Below are positions 39,849 through 51,406 of a DNA stretch of 64,000 bases, piece after piece. Position 1 is the stretch's first letter. Every line of letters begins with the position of its first letter. Source of the DNA: Rhynchopus euleeides (lineage: Eukaryota > Euglenozoa > Diplonemea > Diplonemida > Diplonemidae); the NCBI GenBank assembly GCA_963210315.1, contig OY723237.1, forward strand, positions 1,178,001 through 1,242,000. The letters are read 5' to 3'. Made by a program: the position numbers and the translations under genes. The notes under the pieces were generated by a model. It was not told where the DNA came from and did not search any database. It was given only the letters and a program-made list of their open reading frames with translations.

Positions 39849-41193
39849 TAGGGTGGGTATACCCCTGTGAGAAAATGGGTATTTTCAGGACACGCTCTAA
39901 ACACCTCTCAGCCCCTACCTGACACACGCACCGACCCCAAAGGGTGCCAGAATGATATCCTGAGGCCACCAACACCATTTGTGGGGCCTTATGGGGTGTT
40001 TTTTGGGGTTCCGGAAAATTTGCCCACCGGTGGTTCCTGGTGGTACCGTAGGCCCACCTCTGTTTGCTGGACACGCCCTTTTGCTGGCACAATACGGGGT
40101 AGGCGTGGTGAAGGGGGTGTCGGAAATTGCCCGGACACGAGTTTCGACGATTGTGCCCCTGTCCCACTGATTTTTGCGCGAATTACATGCACGTATAGGC
40201 GTGCCTTGGCCTGTACAGGCCTGGATAGGCACAGATTGCCTGTATGGATTGATCTCGATGTGCATATCCCGACAGGTATGGGCCTGTATGGTCTTGTAAT
40301 CCTGCATGGAGCCCTGCTGAAAAATCAGATGGCTGTCGGTATTCACAGCCAGTATATTTCTTTCACAGAGCACCCGAAGCTCGTCAATACGATTGCGCTT
40401 CAGGGCGCGCCTGTGCCTCGCCTGATGGGCAATTCGTCCATCACGCCCCTCAACAGAGCCAGGTGTCACAGGAATGACTTCCATCGATTCGGGTGGTTTG
40501 CAAAAGCCTCCTCGTCATTTGCTTCGAATTCAGCAAATTTGTGCATAGTAACTCAGTTCACCTGCTGCGTGTCTGTGCATTCCTGCTGTTGACAGTGCTG
40601 CAGTGTGCGCAGCCAGGCATTGGTTCCCATGCTGGCAGGCAGGTGTTTGGACTTTGAATTTCGTGAGGGTTTGGAGGCGTGCCTTGAGTCTATCGAAATG
40701 ATTGCGCCTCAGCTGCTAATATCTCACCAGGAGCGCCCAGTTCTTCGCGAAGATGAGTTTCAGAAGTGACTGAGTTCAACTGTGCACAGTGCGGCGCTCA
40801 ACACAGGCAGCATGTCGTCATGGAGAAGAGTGTCGATTGCTATAGAATCTGGCATGCGGGAGTAGCCTCGTTCTACAGTCTGCGCGAGCTGGTTCCCGAG
40901 GGTGATATTTTCTTGGTAACAGGCTTGTGGGGTGGCACTAGCCATGTGAAGGGGTGTGAGTGAGTGTGCAGTGCCTATCCGGGGGGCACCGTAGGAACCA
41001 CCGATGGGCAAATTTTTTAGAATGCCAAAATATCAGCACTGAGGTTGATCTGGTGGTGAAATCTCCACCACAAAACACTTTTGGGACGATCTGGGCACAT
41101 TGGCACCCTTTACATGGCTTTCTGAGGTACTTTTTGGTGTTCCCGAAAAATGTTATTTTCTCACGCGTATAGGGGGGGGTATACCCACCCCTA
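39849..41193. mobile_element. Inverted-repeat element, unit 3
   Basis: Exactly 1,345 bp, with the same C-run flanks and ends. Confidence 0.65.
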
Positions 41194-42772
41194 CCCCCCC
41201 CCCCATTTGGCACCGCCGAACTCACAACAAAAAAAATGACATCGAATCCAAGCCAGGGGGTGGGGTGGGGTGTGTCTGTGTGTGTGCGTGGTCTAATTTT
41301 GTCTTCGGGATCCTCAGGAATCACCCCCTACCCCCTCCCTTCACATCCCCACCACACCCAGCCCTGGGGGTGCGGCGTGGGGGAGAGAGATGGCACGGGG
41401 CAGGGGGGGGGGGGGGGTGGTGAGGTCGCAACAGCGAAACCCGCACTGAAGGTGCTGTCGCTGGCGACCTTTCACACCCCCTCTGTTCTCTGGCAAACCC
41501 GATAAAAAGTCAGACTATCTCAGAGGCGGCATGAAGAATGAAGGGTAGGCTTGAAGAAGGCATGAACAGGAAGGAATACTATTCAATACTATTGGTGCCA
41601 ACTATGGAATAGTTCAATACGGATTCATCGGGCTTGGGAAGGGGGGGGGGGGGTGGCAAAGCGGAAGAGCAGGAAAACGACGGATGTCCTCCCCGAGAAG
41701 GGGAGGAGAGACGTTTGCCCGCCCCCTACAAGGCCCCCACTCCCCCCACTCCCACTCTATTGCCGTGATCCGTGATAGTGATCACACGCCGAATACCCAA
41801 GCACCAACCACTCCACACGGGGTCATCAAGACGATGAGGGAATATCTGTCATGTCAGACGGAGTGTATCTCTGATGTGACGCTGAAAAGTATTTTTCACT
41901 ACGCCCATCCACAAAAATTCACTCTCCCTTCATCCGTGATGCGACCCACTCAGCTTTGCGACAACGTGTCGGTGGTGGCAGAGGGGGGGGGCTGTGATGC
42001 CAAATGGTGGGGGGGAAAAGGGCCCGTGGAAAGAGAAAAAAAATGCCGCTGCAGCCCTGCCGCTCTGTCCTCCACTGATTGTGCTTCATCGGGTCTGCAC
42101 CTCCAAACCCTCCTGCAGGATGGAGGCGGGGGGGCAGAAGTGAGCGTCATTTTTCTTTGCGCAAAAAAAAGAGGGGGGGTTGTGCGCGGAATTGAATTTG
42201 AAAACCAAAAAAAACGAAGTAACTTCGTAGTAGATCGGTAGAAATGGAACACTATCGACACATGTCACTCAACACGGGGGAATGGGGAGGGGAGAGGTTG
42301 TGGTGAAACGCACACACAAGAGAAAAAAAATAGGGATTTTCGTGGGTTTGGGGAGGGGCCGAATTGCTTTGTACAAAACGGAGCCACAAGCCCTCGTCCC
42401 TATTCTTTAGTGCGGAAATGAAGGGTGGAGAGGATTGATCTGTTCTTGCAAATAGAATGCCCTTCGGGTATTGACACCGGGATGGCAGTTTGCAGACAGC
42501 ACATAGTTGTAGCATTGCTACGACGGTTTTCAGGCATATGGGTGGGGTGGCATGCCACCATACACCTGCCTTTTTGTATCGGCTTTCCCCTTCGGGTCCC
42601 CGGGCATCTCCCTGTCACGGCGGATATGGCGCAGCCAACTCCAGGCATTCCTTTCGGCAACAGGATGAGGACATACAACCTTGTTCGACTCTGCCCGACA
42701 AACACCATACAAAAGTAGAACTATCCCTGGCTGGGGCGGGGAGAGGCAGCCAGATCCGGAAATCAAGTAATA

Positions 42773-42907
42773 CCCTGCGGGGGCCTTCGCTACCAGTCAC
42801 TGCTCGTCACAGCTCATCAGTCAGTGAGGGGAAGTGGGCTGTGGCTCACTTTTTCTCACTCAGTCACACTTGGTAGCGAAGGCCCCCTGCGGGGGGTCGT
42901 CGCTACT
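42773..42907. repeat. Foldback sequence, unit 3
   Basis: Both arms unchanged. Confidence 0.5.
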
Positions 42908-43765
42908 GGGTGGTCGTCAGTTCATTTTTGGTACATTTCCGGTTGAGTTGGCTGAAACCTGACGAAGAGTGATGGACAATATAACGATCCACCGCCGAAG
43001 ACCCCCTGAGGATGCATATTGGGAAAGAAGATGCTTTCACTTCCAAGGCACACGATAGACCGGAGAGCGATAGATAGTTGCCTGCGGTGAAGGGCGAAAC
43101 GGGAAATACGAGAAAAAGACCCCCCCGCACTCGCTGATTGGACAGCAGGTGCAAGGCGGTTTATCAGGGGAAGCAGTTTACGGGCTGCGACCCTGTATGT
43201 CGCCAAACACAGGGCCCAGAAGTGAGAGACACCGCAGGTCAGAAGCCGTCATGAGATGCAGCGTCACAAGTGGGGTTCATGTGGGTGACACAGATAGGTC
43301 AGGCCCACAGCGCGTCGAGGTTAGCGGAGAGGATGCCTTTGCCAGGGCGCAGAGAGTAACGAGCAGAAGGATGCACGCGCCTCCATCAAACTGCTGAAAA
43401 CAGGAAACACGGCGCTGCCAGGCACATCAGCAAACGATCCGAGAAGCCTCGGTCGGCGGAAAAGGAAAACGGGAAGTAGAGTGGGTGGTCGACGGCAAGT
43501 GATAGCCGTGTCACAAAAAGCAGAGACGCCGAAAGAAAAAAACATAATATATATGTCATCCAGCCGTGGCCAGCCAACGGGCCTGTGAGTCTATAGTTTC
43601 TGACACAGGGTATTTGTTCGGAGAGCGACACGCCAACACGTGACAGATGGACCCCAGGGGATCCCGAAACCGAGAGGTCCCCGAGGAGAGGGCACAGCCG
43701 GAAGGAGGGACAAGCGGAAAGATGAAGCGGGGCGTCTGGAAAGGGAGGAGGGGCGAAAGGGGGGG

Positions 43766-43867
43766 TTTGATCGGCGAGAGTGAATGGAAAAGTGAGTCTC
43801 CCAGCACCTTCCTGCAATGTTACGCCTTGTTGTAGTCAGAAAACCAGAAATGTTGTACAGGGCAGGG
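43766..43867. repeat. Shared 100-bp segment, copy B of unit 3
   Basis: Same position relative to the downstream repeat-gene stop codon as in unit 1. Confidence 0.6.
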
Positions 43868-44227
43868 GAGAAAGGGGGGGGGGGGGTCGTCGGTCACGAC
43901 ACCACACACAGCGGCAGCGGGAGTGGGATTTCCTGCATGATCCTGCGTTGGTAGCACAGCAAGACGCAGAAGGAAGAGAGTAGTCCCCAGCGAGATGGTA
44001 CGGGGAACCGGAGTGACGAGACAGCGTGAATCATAGAAAAGGGAAAAGGACGGGGGAAGCGGGTGGAGGACACAACGACAAAGTCGTGCGAGTCGTCAGC
44101 ACGAGGTGACAGCAACACAAGGCACGCCGCCAGGAAGGAAAGCACAAAGCTTTCACACAGGTACAGGAGGTGTCAGCGGGAAAACATGGGCTGCACGCAG
44201 AGGTGTCCGAAAAGAACGACGTCACCG

Positions 44228-47200
44228 CTACGGCGACACACAAGGGAGGCACGGCTTGTCGGAGCACATCATGCGGGTGCACGCCACCTTCCCGTTGTTG
44301 CACTTGCAGTCGTTGCAGTGGTTGTTCTTCTCACCCTTGCCGGTCCAGCCGTCAGCGACAATGGTACCGCACTCCAGCGTGCAGGAAGCAGGGACAGGAA
44401 CAGGGGCGTCACACGGCTTGTCGGAGCACATCATGCGGGTGCACGCCACCAGCCCGTTGTTGCACTTGCAGTCGTTGCAGTGGTTGTTCTTCTCACCCTT
44501 GCCGGTCCAGCCGTCAGCGACAATGGTACCGCACTCCAGCGTGCAGGAAGCAGGGACAGGAACAGGGGCGTCGCACGGCTTGTCGGAGCACATCATGCGG
44601 GTGCACGCCACCAGCCCGTTGTTGCACTTGCAGTCGTTGCAGTGGTTGCGCTTCTCACCCTTGCCGGTCCAGCCGTCAGCGACAATGGTACCGCACTCCA
44701 GCGTGCAGGAAGCAGGGACAGGAACAGGGGCGTCGCACGGCTTGTCGGAGCACATCATGCGGGTGCACGCCACCTTCCCGTTGTTGCACTTGCAGTCGTT
44801 GCAGTGGTTGCGCTTCTCACCCTTGCCGGTCCAGCCGTCAGCGACAATGGTGCCACACTCCAGCGTGCAGGAAGCAGGGACAGGAACAGGGGCGTCGCAC
44901 GGCTTGTCGGAGCACATCATGCGGGTGCACGCCACCAGCCCGTTGTTGCACTTGCAGTCGTTGCAGTGGTTGTTCTTCTCACCCTTGCCGGTCCAGCCGT
45001 CAGCGACAATGGTGCCACACTCCAGCGTGCAGGAAGCAGGGACAGGAACAGGGGCGTCGCACGGCTTGTCGGAGCACATCATGCGGGTGCACGCCACCTT
45101 CCCGTTGTTGCACTTGCAGTCGTTGCAGTGGTTGCGCTTCTCACCCTTGCCAGTCCAGCCGTCAGCGACAATGGTGCCACACTCCAGCGTGCAGGAAGCA
45201 GGGACAGGAACAGGGGCGTCGCACGGCTTGTCGGAGCACATCATGCGGGTGCACGCCACCAGCCCGTTGTTGCACTTGCAGTCGTTGCAGTGGTTGCGCT
45301 TCTCACCCTTGCCGGTCCAGCCGTCAGCGACAATGGTACCGCACTCCAGCGTGCAGGAAGCAGGGACAGGAACAGGGGCGTCGCACGGCTTGTCGGAGCA
45401 CATCATGCGGGTGCACGCCACCAGCCCGTTGTTGCACTTGCAGTCGTTGCAGTGGTTGCGCTTCTCACCCTTGCCGGTCCAGCCGTCAGCGACAATGGTA
45501 CCGCACTCCAGCGTGCAGGAAGCAGGGACAGGAACAGGGGCGTCACACGGCTTGTCGGAGCACATCATGCGGGTGCACGCCACCAGCCCGTTGTTGCACT
45601 TGCAGTCGTTGCAGTGGTTGCGCTTCTCACCCTTGCCGGTCCAGCCGTCAGCGACAATGGTACCGCACTCCAGCGTGCAGGAAGCAGGGACAGGAACAGG
45701 GGCGTCGCACGGCTTGTCGGAGCACATCATGCGGGTGCACGCCACTTTCCCGTTGTTGCACTTGCAGTAGTTGCAGTGGTTGCGCTTCTCACCCTTGCCG
45801 GTCCAGCCGTCAGCGACAATGGTACCGCACTCCAGCGTGCAGGAAGCAGGGACAGGAACAGGGGCGTCGCACGGCTTGTCGGAGCACATCATGCGGGTGC
45901 ACGCCACCTTCCCGTTGTTGCACTTGCAGTAGTTGCAGTGGTTGCGCTTCTCACCCTTGCCGGTCCAGCCGTCAGCGACAATGGTGCCACACTCCAGCGT
46001 GCAGGAAGCAGGGACAGGAACAGGGGCGTCGCACGGCTTGTCGGAGCACATCATGCGGGTGCACGCCACCAGCCCGTTGTTGCACTTGCAGTCGTTGCAG
46101 TGGTTGCGCTTCTCACCCTTGCCGGTCCAGCCGTCAGCGACAATGGTGCCACACTCCAGCGTGCAGGAAGCAGGCACAGGAACAGGGGCGTCGCACGGCT
46201 TGTCGGAGCACATCATGCGGGTGCACGCCACCTTCCCGTTGTTGCACTTGCAGTCGTTGCAGTGGTTGTTCTTCTCACCCTTGCCGGTCCAGCCGTCAGC
46301 GACAATGGTGCCACACTCCAGCGTGCAGGAAGCAGGGACAGGAACAGGGGCGTCGCACGGCTTGTCGGAGCACATCATGCGGGTGCACGCCACCAGCCCG
46401 TTGTTGCACTTGCAGTCGTTGCAGTGGTTGCGCTTCTCACCCTTGCCGGTCCAGCCGTCAGCGACAATGGTACCGCACTCCAGCGTGCAGGAAGCAGGGA
46501 CAGGAACAGGGGCGTCGCACGGCTTGTCGGAGCACATCATGCGGGTGCACGCCACCAGCCCGTTGTTGCACTTGCAGTCGTTGCAGTGGTTGCGCTTCTC
46601 ACCCTTGCCGGTCCAGCCGTCAGCGACAATGGTACCGCACTCCAGCGTGCAGGAAGCAGGGACAGGAACAGGGGCGTCGCACGGCTTGTCGGAGCACATC
46701 ATGCGGGTGCACGCCACCTTCCCGTTGTTGCACTTGCAGTCGTTGCAGTGGTTGCGCTTCTCACCCTTGCCGGTCCAGCCGTCAGCGACAATGGTACCGC
46801 ACTCCAGCGTGCAGGAAGCAGGGACAGGAACAGGGGCGTCGCACGGCTTGTCGGAGCACATCATGCGGGTGCACGCCACCTTCCCGTTGTTGCACTTGCA
46901 GTAGTTGCAGTGGTTGCGCTTCTCACCCTTGCCGGTCCAGCCGTCAGCGACAATGGTGCCACACTCCAGCGTGCAGGAAGCAGGGACAGGAACAGGGGCG
47001 TCGCACGGCTTGTCGGAGCACATCATGCGGGTGCACGCCACCAGCCCGTTGTTGCACTTGCAGTCGTTGCAGTGGTTGTTCTTCTCACCCTTGCCGGTCC
47101 AGCCGTCAGCGACAATGGTGCCACACTCCAGCGTGCAGGAAGCAGGGACAGGAACAGGGGCGTCGCACGGCTTGTCGGAGCACATCATGCGGGTGCACGC

Positions 47201-50200
47201 CACCTTCCCGTTGTTGCACTTGCAGTCGTTGCAGTGGTTGCGCTTCTCACCCTTGCCAGTCCAGCCGTCAGCGACAATGGTGCCACACTCCAGCGTGCAG
47301 GAAGCAGGGACAGGAACAGGGGCGTCGCACGGCTTGTCGGAGCACATCATGCGGGTGCACGCCACCAGCCCGTTGTTGCACTTGCAGTCGTTGCAGTGGT
47401 TGCGCTTCTCACCCTTGCCGGTCCAGCCGTCAGCGACAATGGTACCGCACTCCAGCGTGCAGGAAGCAGGGACAGGAACAGGGGCGTCGCACGGCTTGTC
47501 GGAGCACATCATGCGGGTGCACGCCACCAGCCCGTTGTTGCACTTGCAGTCGTTGCAGTGGTTGCGCTTCTCACCCTTGCCGGTCCAGCCGTCAGCGACA
47601 ATGGTACCGCACTCCAGCGTGCAGGAAGCAGGGACAGGAACAGGGGCGTCACACGGCTTGTCGGAGCACATCATGCGGGTGCACGCCACCAGCCCGTTGT
47701 TGCACTTGCAGTCGTTGCAGTGGTTGCGCTTCTCACCCTTGCCGGTCCAGCCGTCAGCGACAATGGTACCGCACTCCAGCGTGCAGGAAGCAGGGACAGG
47801 AACAGGGGCGTCGCACGGCTTGTCGGAGCACATCATGCGGGTGCACGCCACTTTCCCGTTGTTGCACTTGCAGTAGTTGCAGTGGTTGCGCTTCTCACCC
47901 TTGCCGGTCCAGCCGTCAGCGACAATGGTACCGCACTCCAGCGTGCAGGAAGCAGGGACAGGAACAGGGGCGTCGCACGGCTTGTCGGAGCACATCATGC
48001 GGGTGCACGCCACCTTCCCGTTGTTGCACTTGCAGTAGTTGCAGTGGTTGCGCTTCTCACCCTTGCCGGTCCAGCCGTCAGCGACAATGGTGCCACACTC
48101 CAGCGTGCAGGAAGCAGGGACAGGAACAGGGGCGTCGCACGGCTTGTCGGAGCACATCATGCGGGTGCACGCCACCAGCCCGTTGTTGCACTTGCAGTCG
48201 TTGCAGTGGTTGCGCTTCTCACCCTTGCCGGTCCAGCCGTCAGCGACAATGGTGCCACACTCCAGCGTGCAGGAAGCAGGCACAGGAACAGGGGCGTCGC
48301 ACGGCTTGTCGGAGCACATCATGCGGGTGCACGCCACCTTCCCGTTGTTGCACTTGCAGTCGTTGCAGTGGTTGTTCTTCTCACCCTTGCCGGTCCAGCC
48401 GTCAGCGACAATGGTGCCACACTCCAGCGTGCAGGAAGCAGGGACAGGAACAGGGGCGTCGCACGGCTTGTCGGAGCACATCATGCGGGTGCACGCCACC
48501 AGCCCGTTGTTGCACTTGCAGTCGTTGCAGTGGTTGCGCTTCTCACCCTTGCCGGTCCAGCCGTCAGCGACAATGGTACCGCACTCCAGCGTGCAGGAAG
48601 CAGGGACAGGAACAGGGGCGTCGCACGGCTTGTCGGAGCACATCATGCGGGTGCACGCCACCAGCCCGTTGTTGCACTTGCAGTCGTTGCAGTGGTTGCG
48701 CTTCTCACCCTTGCCGGTCCAGCCGTCAGCGACAATGGTACCGCACTCCAGCGTGCAGGAAGCAGGGACAGGAACAGGGGCGTCGCACGGCTTGTCGGAG
48801 CACATCATGCGGGTGCACGCCACCTTCCCGTTGTTGCACTTGCAGTAGTTGCAGTGGTTGCGCTTCTCACCCTTGCCGGTCCAGCCGTCAGCGACAATGG
48901 TGCCACACTCCAGCGTGCAGGAAGCAGGGACAGGAACAGGGGCGTCGCACGGCTTGTCGGAGCACATCATGCGGGTGCACGCCACCAGCCCGTTGTTGCA
49001 CTTGCAGTCGTTGCAGTGGTTGCGCTTCTCACCCTTGCCGGTCCAGCCGTCAGCGACAATGGTACCGCACTCCAGCGTGCAGGAAGCAGGGACAGGAACA
49101 GGGGTGTCGCACGGCTTGTCGGAGCACATCATGCGGGTGCACGCCACCAGCCCGTTGTTGCACTTGCAGTCGTTGCAGTGGTTGCGCTTCTCACCCTTGC
49201 CGGTCCAGCCGTCAGCGACAATGGTACCGCACTCCAGCGTGCAGGAAGCAGGGACAGGAACAGGGGCGTCGCACGGCTTGTCGGAGCACATCATGCGGGT
49301 GCACGCCACCAGCCCGTTGTTGCACTTGCAGTCGTTGCAGTGGTTGCGCTTCTCACCCTTGCCGGTCCAGCCGTCAGCGACAATGGTACCGCACTCCAGC
49401 GTGCAGGAAGCAGGGACAGGAACAGGGGCGTCGCACGGCTTGTCGGAGCACATCATGCGGGTGCACGCCACCAGCCCGTTGTTGCACTTGCAGTCGTTGC
49501 AGTGGTTGCGCTTCTCACCCTTGCCGGTCCAGCCGTCAGCGACAATGGTACCGCACTCCAGCGTGCAGGAAGCAGGGACAGGAACAGGGGTGTCGCACGG
49601 CTTGTCGGAGCACATCATGCGGGTGCACGCCACCAGCCCGTTGTTGCACTTGCAGTCGTTGCAGTGGTTGCGCTTCTCACCCTTGCCGGTCCAGCCGTCA
49701 GCGACAATGGTACCGCACTCCAGCGTGCAGGAAGCAGGGACAGGAACAGGGGCGTCGCACGGCTTGTCGGAGCACATCATGCGGGTGCACGCCACCAGCC
49801 CGTTGTTGCACTTGCAGTCGTTGCAGTGGTTGCGCTTCTCACCCTTGCCGGTCCAGCCGTCAGCGACAATGGTACCGCACTCCAGCGTGCAGGAAGCAGG
49901 GACAGGAACAGGGGCGTCGCACGGCTTGTCGGAGCACATCATGCGGGTGCACGCCACCAGCCCGTTGTTGCACTTGCAGTCGTTGCAGTGGTTGCGCTTC
50001 TCACCCTTGCCGGTCCAGCCGTCAGCGACAATGGTACCGCACTCCAGCGTGCAGGAAGCAGGGACAGGAACAGGGGTGTCGCACGGCTTGTCGGAGCACA
50101 TCATGCGGGTGCACGCCACCAGCCCGTTGTTGCACTTACAGTCGTTGCAGTGGTTGCGGTTCTCACCCTTGCCGGTCCAGCCGTCAGCGACAATGGTGCC

Positions 50201-51406
50201 ACACTCCAGCGTGCAGGAAGCAGGGACAGGAACAGGGGCGTCACACGGCTTGTCGGAGCACATCATGCGGTTGCACGCCACCTTCCCGTTGTTGCACTTG
50301 CAGTCGTTGCAGTGGTTGCGCTTCTCACCCTTGCCGGTCCAGCCGTCAGCGACAATGGTGCCACACTCCAGCGTGCAGGAAGCAGGGACAGGAACAGGGG
50401 CGTCGCACGGCTTGTCGGAGCACATCATGCGGTTGCACGCCACCTTCCCGTTGTTGCACTTACAGTCGTTGCAGTGGTTGCGGTTCTCACCCTTGCCGGT
50501 CCAGCCGTCAGCGACAATGGTGCCACACTCCAGCGTGCAGGAAGCAGGGACAGGAACAGGGGCGTCGCACGGCTTGTCGGAGCACATCATGCGGGTGCAC
50601 GCCACCAGCCCGTTGTTGCACTTGCAGGCGTTGCAGTGGTTGCGCTTCTCACCCTTGCCGGTCCAGCCGTCCGCGACAATGGTACCGCACTCCAGCGTGC
50701 AGGAAGCAGGGACAGGAACAGGGGCGTCGCACGGCTTGTCGGAGCACATCATGCGGGTGCACGCCACCTTCCCGTTGTTGCACTTGCAGTCGTTGCAGTG
50801 GTTGCGCTTCTCACCCTTGCCGGTCCAGCCGTCAGCGACAATGGTACCGCACTCCAGCGTGCAGGAAGCAGGGACAGGAACAGGGGCGTCACACGGCTTG
50901 TCGGAGCACATCATGCGGGTGCACGCCACCTTCCCGTTGTTGCACTTGCAGTAGTTGCAGTGGTTGCGCTTCTCACCCTTGCCGGTCCAGCCGTCAGCGA
51001 CAATGGTACCGCACTCCAGCGTGCAGGAAGCAGGGACAGGAACAGGGGTGTCGCACGGCTTGTCGGAGCACATCATGCGGGTGCACGCCACCAGCCCGTT
51101 GTTGCACTTGCAGTCGTTGCAGTGGTTGTTCTTCTCACCCTTGCCGGTCCAGCCGTCAGCGACAATGGTGCCACACTCCAGCGTGCAGGAAGCAGGGACA
51201 GGAACAGGGGCGTCGCACGGCTTGTCGGAGCACATCATGCGGGTGCACGCCACCTTCCCGTTGTTGCACTTGCAGTCGTTGCAGTGGTTGTTCTTCTCAC
51301 CCTTGCCGGTCCAGCCGTCAGCCACAACGGTGCCGCACTCGAGTGTGCAGCTCTTCTCAACTGTTGCTGTCACCGTGACGAGTATGATGGAAATGATGGA
51401 CATCAT
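44228..51406 (-). CDS. Secreted poly-pacifastin-like repeat protein, copy 4 (complete, 44 repeats, 2,392 aa)
   Basis: The start is the ATG at 51406 and the stop a TAG at 44230-44228. The internal structure records several duplications: a 13-monomer block (2,106 bp) in two copies and a 3-monomer pattern in three copies near 49100-50080, marked by the linker variant DTP (plus-strand GGGGTGTCG at about 49103, 49589 and 50075). The N-terminal five repeats match copies 2 and 3. Like the others it has no membrane segment or cleavage motif in the linker. Confidence 0.92.
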   Translation of the reverse strand: MMSIISIILVTVTATVEKSCTLECGTVVADGWTGKGEKNNHCNDCKCNNGKVACTRMMCSDKPCDAPVPVPASCTLECGTIVADGWTGKGEKNNHCNDCKCNNGLVACTRMMCSDKPCDTPVPVPASCTLECGTIVADGWTGKGEKRNHCNYCKCNNGKVACTRMMCSDKPCDAPVPVPASCTLECGTIVADGWTGKGEKRNHCNDCKCNNGKVACTRMMCSDKPCDAPVPVPASCTLECGTIVADGWTGKGEKRNHCNACKCNNGLVACTRMMCSDKPCDAPVPVPASCTLECGTIVADGWTGKGENRNHCNDCKCNNGKVACNRMMCSDKPCDAPVPVPASCTLECGTIVADGWTGKGEKRNHCNDCKCNNGKVACNRMMCSDKPCDAPVPVPASCTLECGTIVADGWTGKGENRNHCNDCKCNNGLVACTRMMCSDKPCDTPVPVPASCTLECGTIVADGWTGKGEKRNHCNDCKCNNGLVACTRMMCSDKPCDAPVPVPASCTLECGTIVADGWTGKGEKRNHCNDCKCNNGLVACTRMMCSDKPCDAPVPVPASCTLECGTIVADGWTGKGEKRNHCNDCKCNNGLVACTRMMCSDKPCDTPVPVPASCTLECGTIVADGWTGKGEKRNHCNDCKCNNGLVACTRMMCSDKPCDAPVPVPASCTLECGTIVADGWTGKGEKRNHCNDCKCNNGLVACTRMMCSDKPCDAPVPVPASCTLECGTIVADGWTGKGEKRNHCNDCKCNNGLVACTRMMCSDKPCDTPVPVPASCTLECGTIVADGWTGKGEKRNHCNDCKCNNGLVACTRMMCSDKPCDAPVPVPASCTLECGTIVADGWTGKGEKRNHCNYCKCNNGKVACTRMMCSDKPCDAPVPVPASCTLECGTIVADGWTGKGEKRNHCNDCKCNNGLVACTRMMCSDKPCDAPVPVPASCTLECGTIVADGWTGKGEKRNHCNDCKCNNGLVACTRMMCSDKPCDAPVPVPASCTLECGTIVADGWTGKGEKNNHCNDCKCNNGKVACTRMMCSDKPCDAPVPVPASCTLECGTIVADGWTGKGEKRNHCNDCKCNNGLVACTRMMCSDKPCDAPVPVPASCTLECGTIVADGWTGKGEKRNHCNYCKCNNGKVACTRMMCSDKPCDAPVPVPASCTLECGTIVADGWTGKGEKRNHCNYCKCNNGKVACTRMMCSDKPCDAPVPVPASCTLECGTIVADGWTGKGEKRNHCNDCKCNNGLVACTRMMCSDKPCDAPVPVPASCTLECGTIVADGWTGKGEKRNHCNDCKCNNGLVACTRMMCSDKPCDAPVPVPASCTLECGTIVADGWTGKGEKRNHCNDCKCNNGLVACTRMMCSDKPCDAPVPVPASCTLECGTIVADGWTGKGEKRNHCNDCKCNNGKVACTRMMCSDKPCDAPVPVPASCTLECGTIVADGWTGKGEKNNHCNDCKCNNGLVACTRMMCSDKPCDAPVPVPASCTLECGTIVADGWTGKGEKRNHCNYCKCNNGKVACTRMMCSDKPCDAPVPVPASCTLECGTIVADGWTGKGEKRNHCNDCKCNNGKVACTRMMCSDKPCDAPVPVPASCTLECGTIVADGWTGKGEKRNHCNDCKCNNGLVACTRMMCSDKPCDAPVPVPASCTLECGTIVADGWTGKGEKRNHCNDCKCNNGLVACTRMMCSDKPCDAPVPVPASCTLECGTIVADGWTGKGEKNNHCNDCKCNNGKVACTRMMCSDKPCDAPVPVPASCTLECGTIVADGWTGKGEKRNHCNDCKCNNGLVACTRMMCSDKPCDAPVPVPASCTLECGTIVADGWTGKGEKRNHCNYCKCNNGKVACTRMMCSDKPCDAPVPVPASCTLECGTIVADGWTGKGEKRNHCNYCKCNNGKVACTRMMCSDKPCDAPVPVPASCTLECGTIVADGWTGKGEKRNHCNDCKCNNGLVACTRMMCSDKPCDAPVPVPASCTLECGTIVADGWTGKGEKRNHCNDCKCNNGLVACTRMMCSDKPCDAPVPVPASCTLECGTIVADGWTGKGEKRNHCNDCKCNNGLVACTRMMCSDKPCDAPVPVPASCTLECGTIVADGWTGKGEKRNHCNDCKCNNGKVACTRMMCSDKPCDAPVPVPASCTLECGTIVADGWTGKGEKNNHCNDCKCNNGLVACTRMMCSDKPCDAPVPVPASCTLECGTIVADGWTGKGEKRNHCNDCKCNNGKVACTRMMCSDKPCDAPVPVPASCTLECGTIVADGWTGKGEKRNHCNDCKCNNGLVACTRMMCSDKPCDAPVPVPASCTLECGTIVADGWTGKGEKNNHCNDCKCNNGLVACTRMMCSDKPCDAPVPVPASCTLECGTIVADGWTGKGEKNNHCNDCKCNNGKVACTRMMCSDKPCLPCVSP
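44800..49040. repeat. Duplicated 13-monomer block (2,106 bp) inside copy 4
   Basis: Three private markers recur 2,106 bp apart: CAGTCC for CGGTCC at 45151 and 47257, CTTTCC for CTTCC at 45745 and 47851, and CAGGCACAGG for CAGGGACAGG at 46171 and 48277. The outer limits given are approximate because monomers are too alike to place the junctions by eye. Confidence 0.8.

Larger units (their letters stand above)
38522..44227. other. Long spacer, unit 3
   Basis: Same content and order as unit 1. The expanded GGGGT tract (14 repeats) is its most visible difference; homopolymers also vary (for example the runs at 39559-39572 and 41404-41417). Confidence 0.6.
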
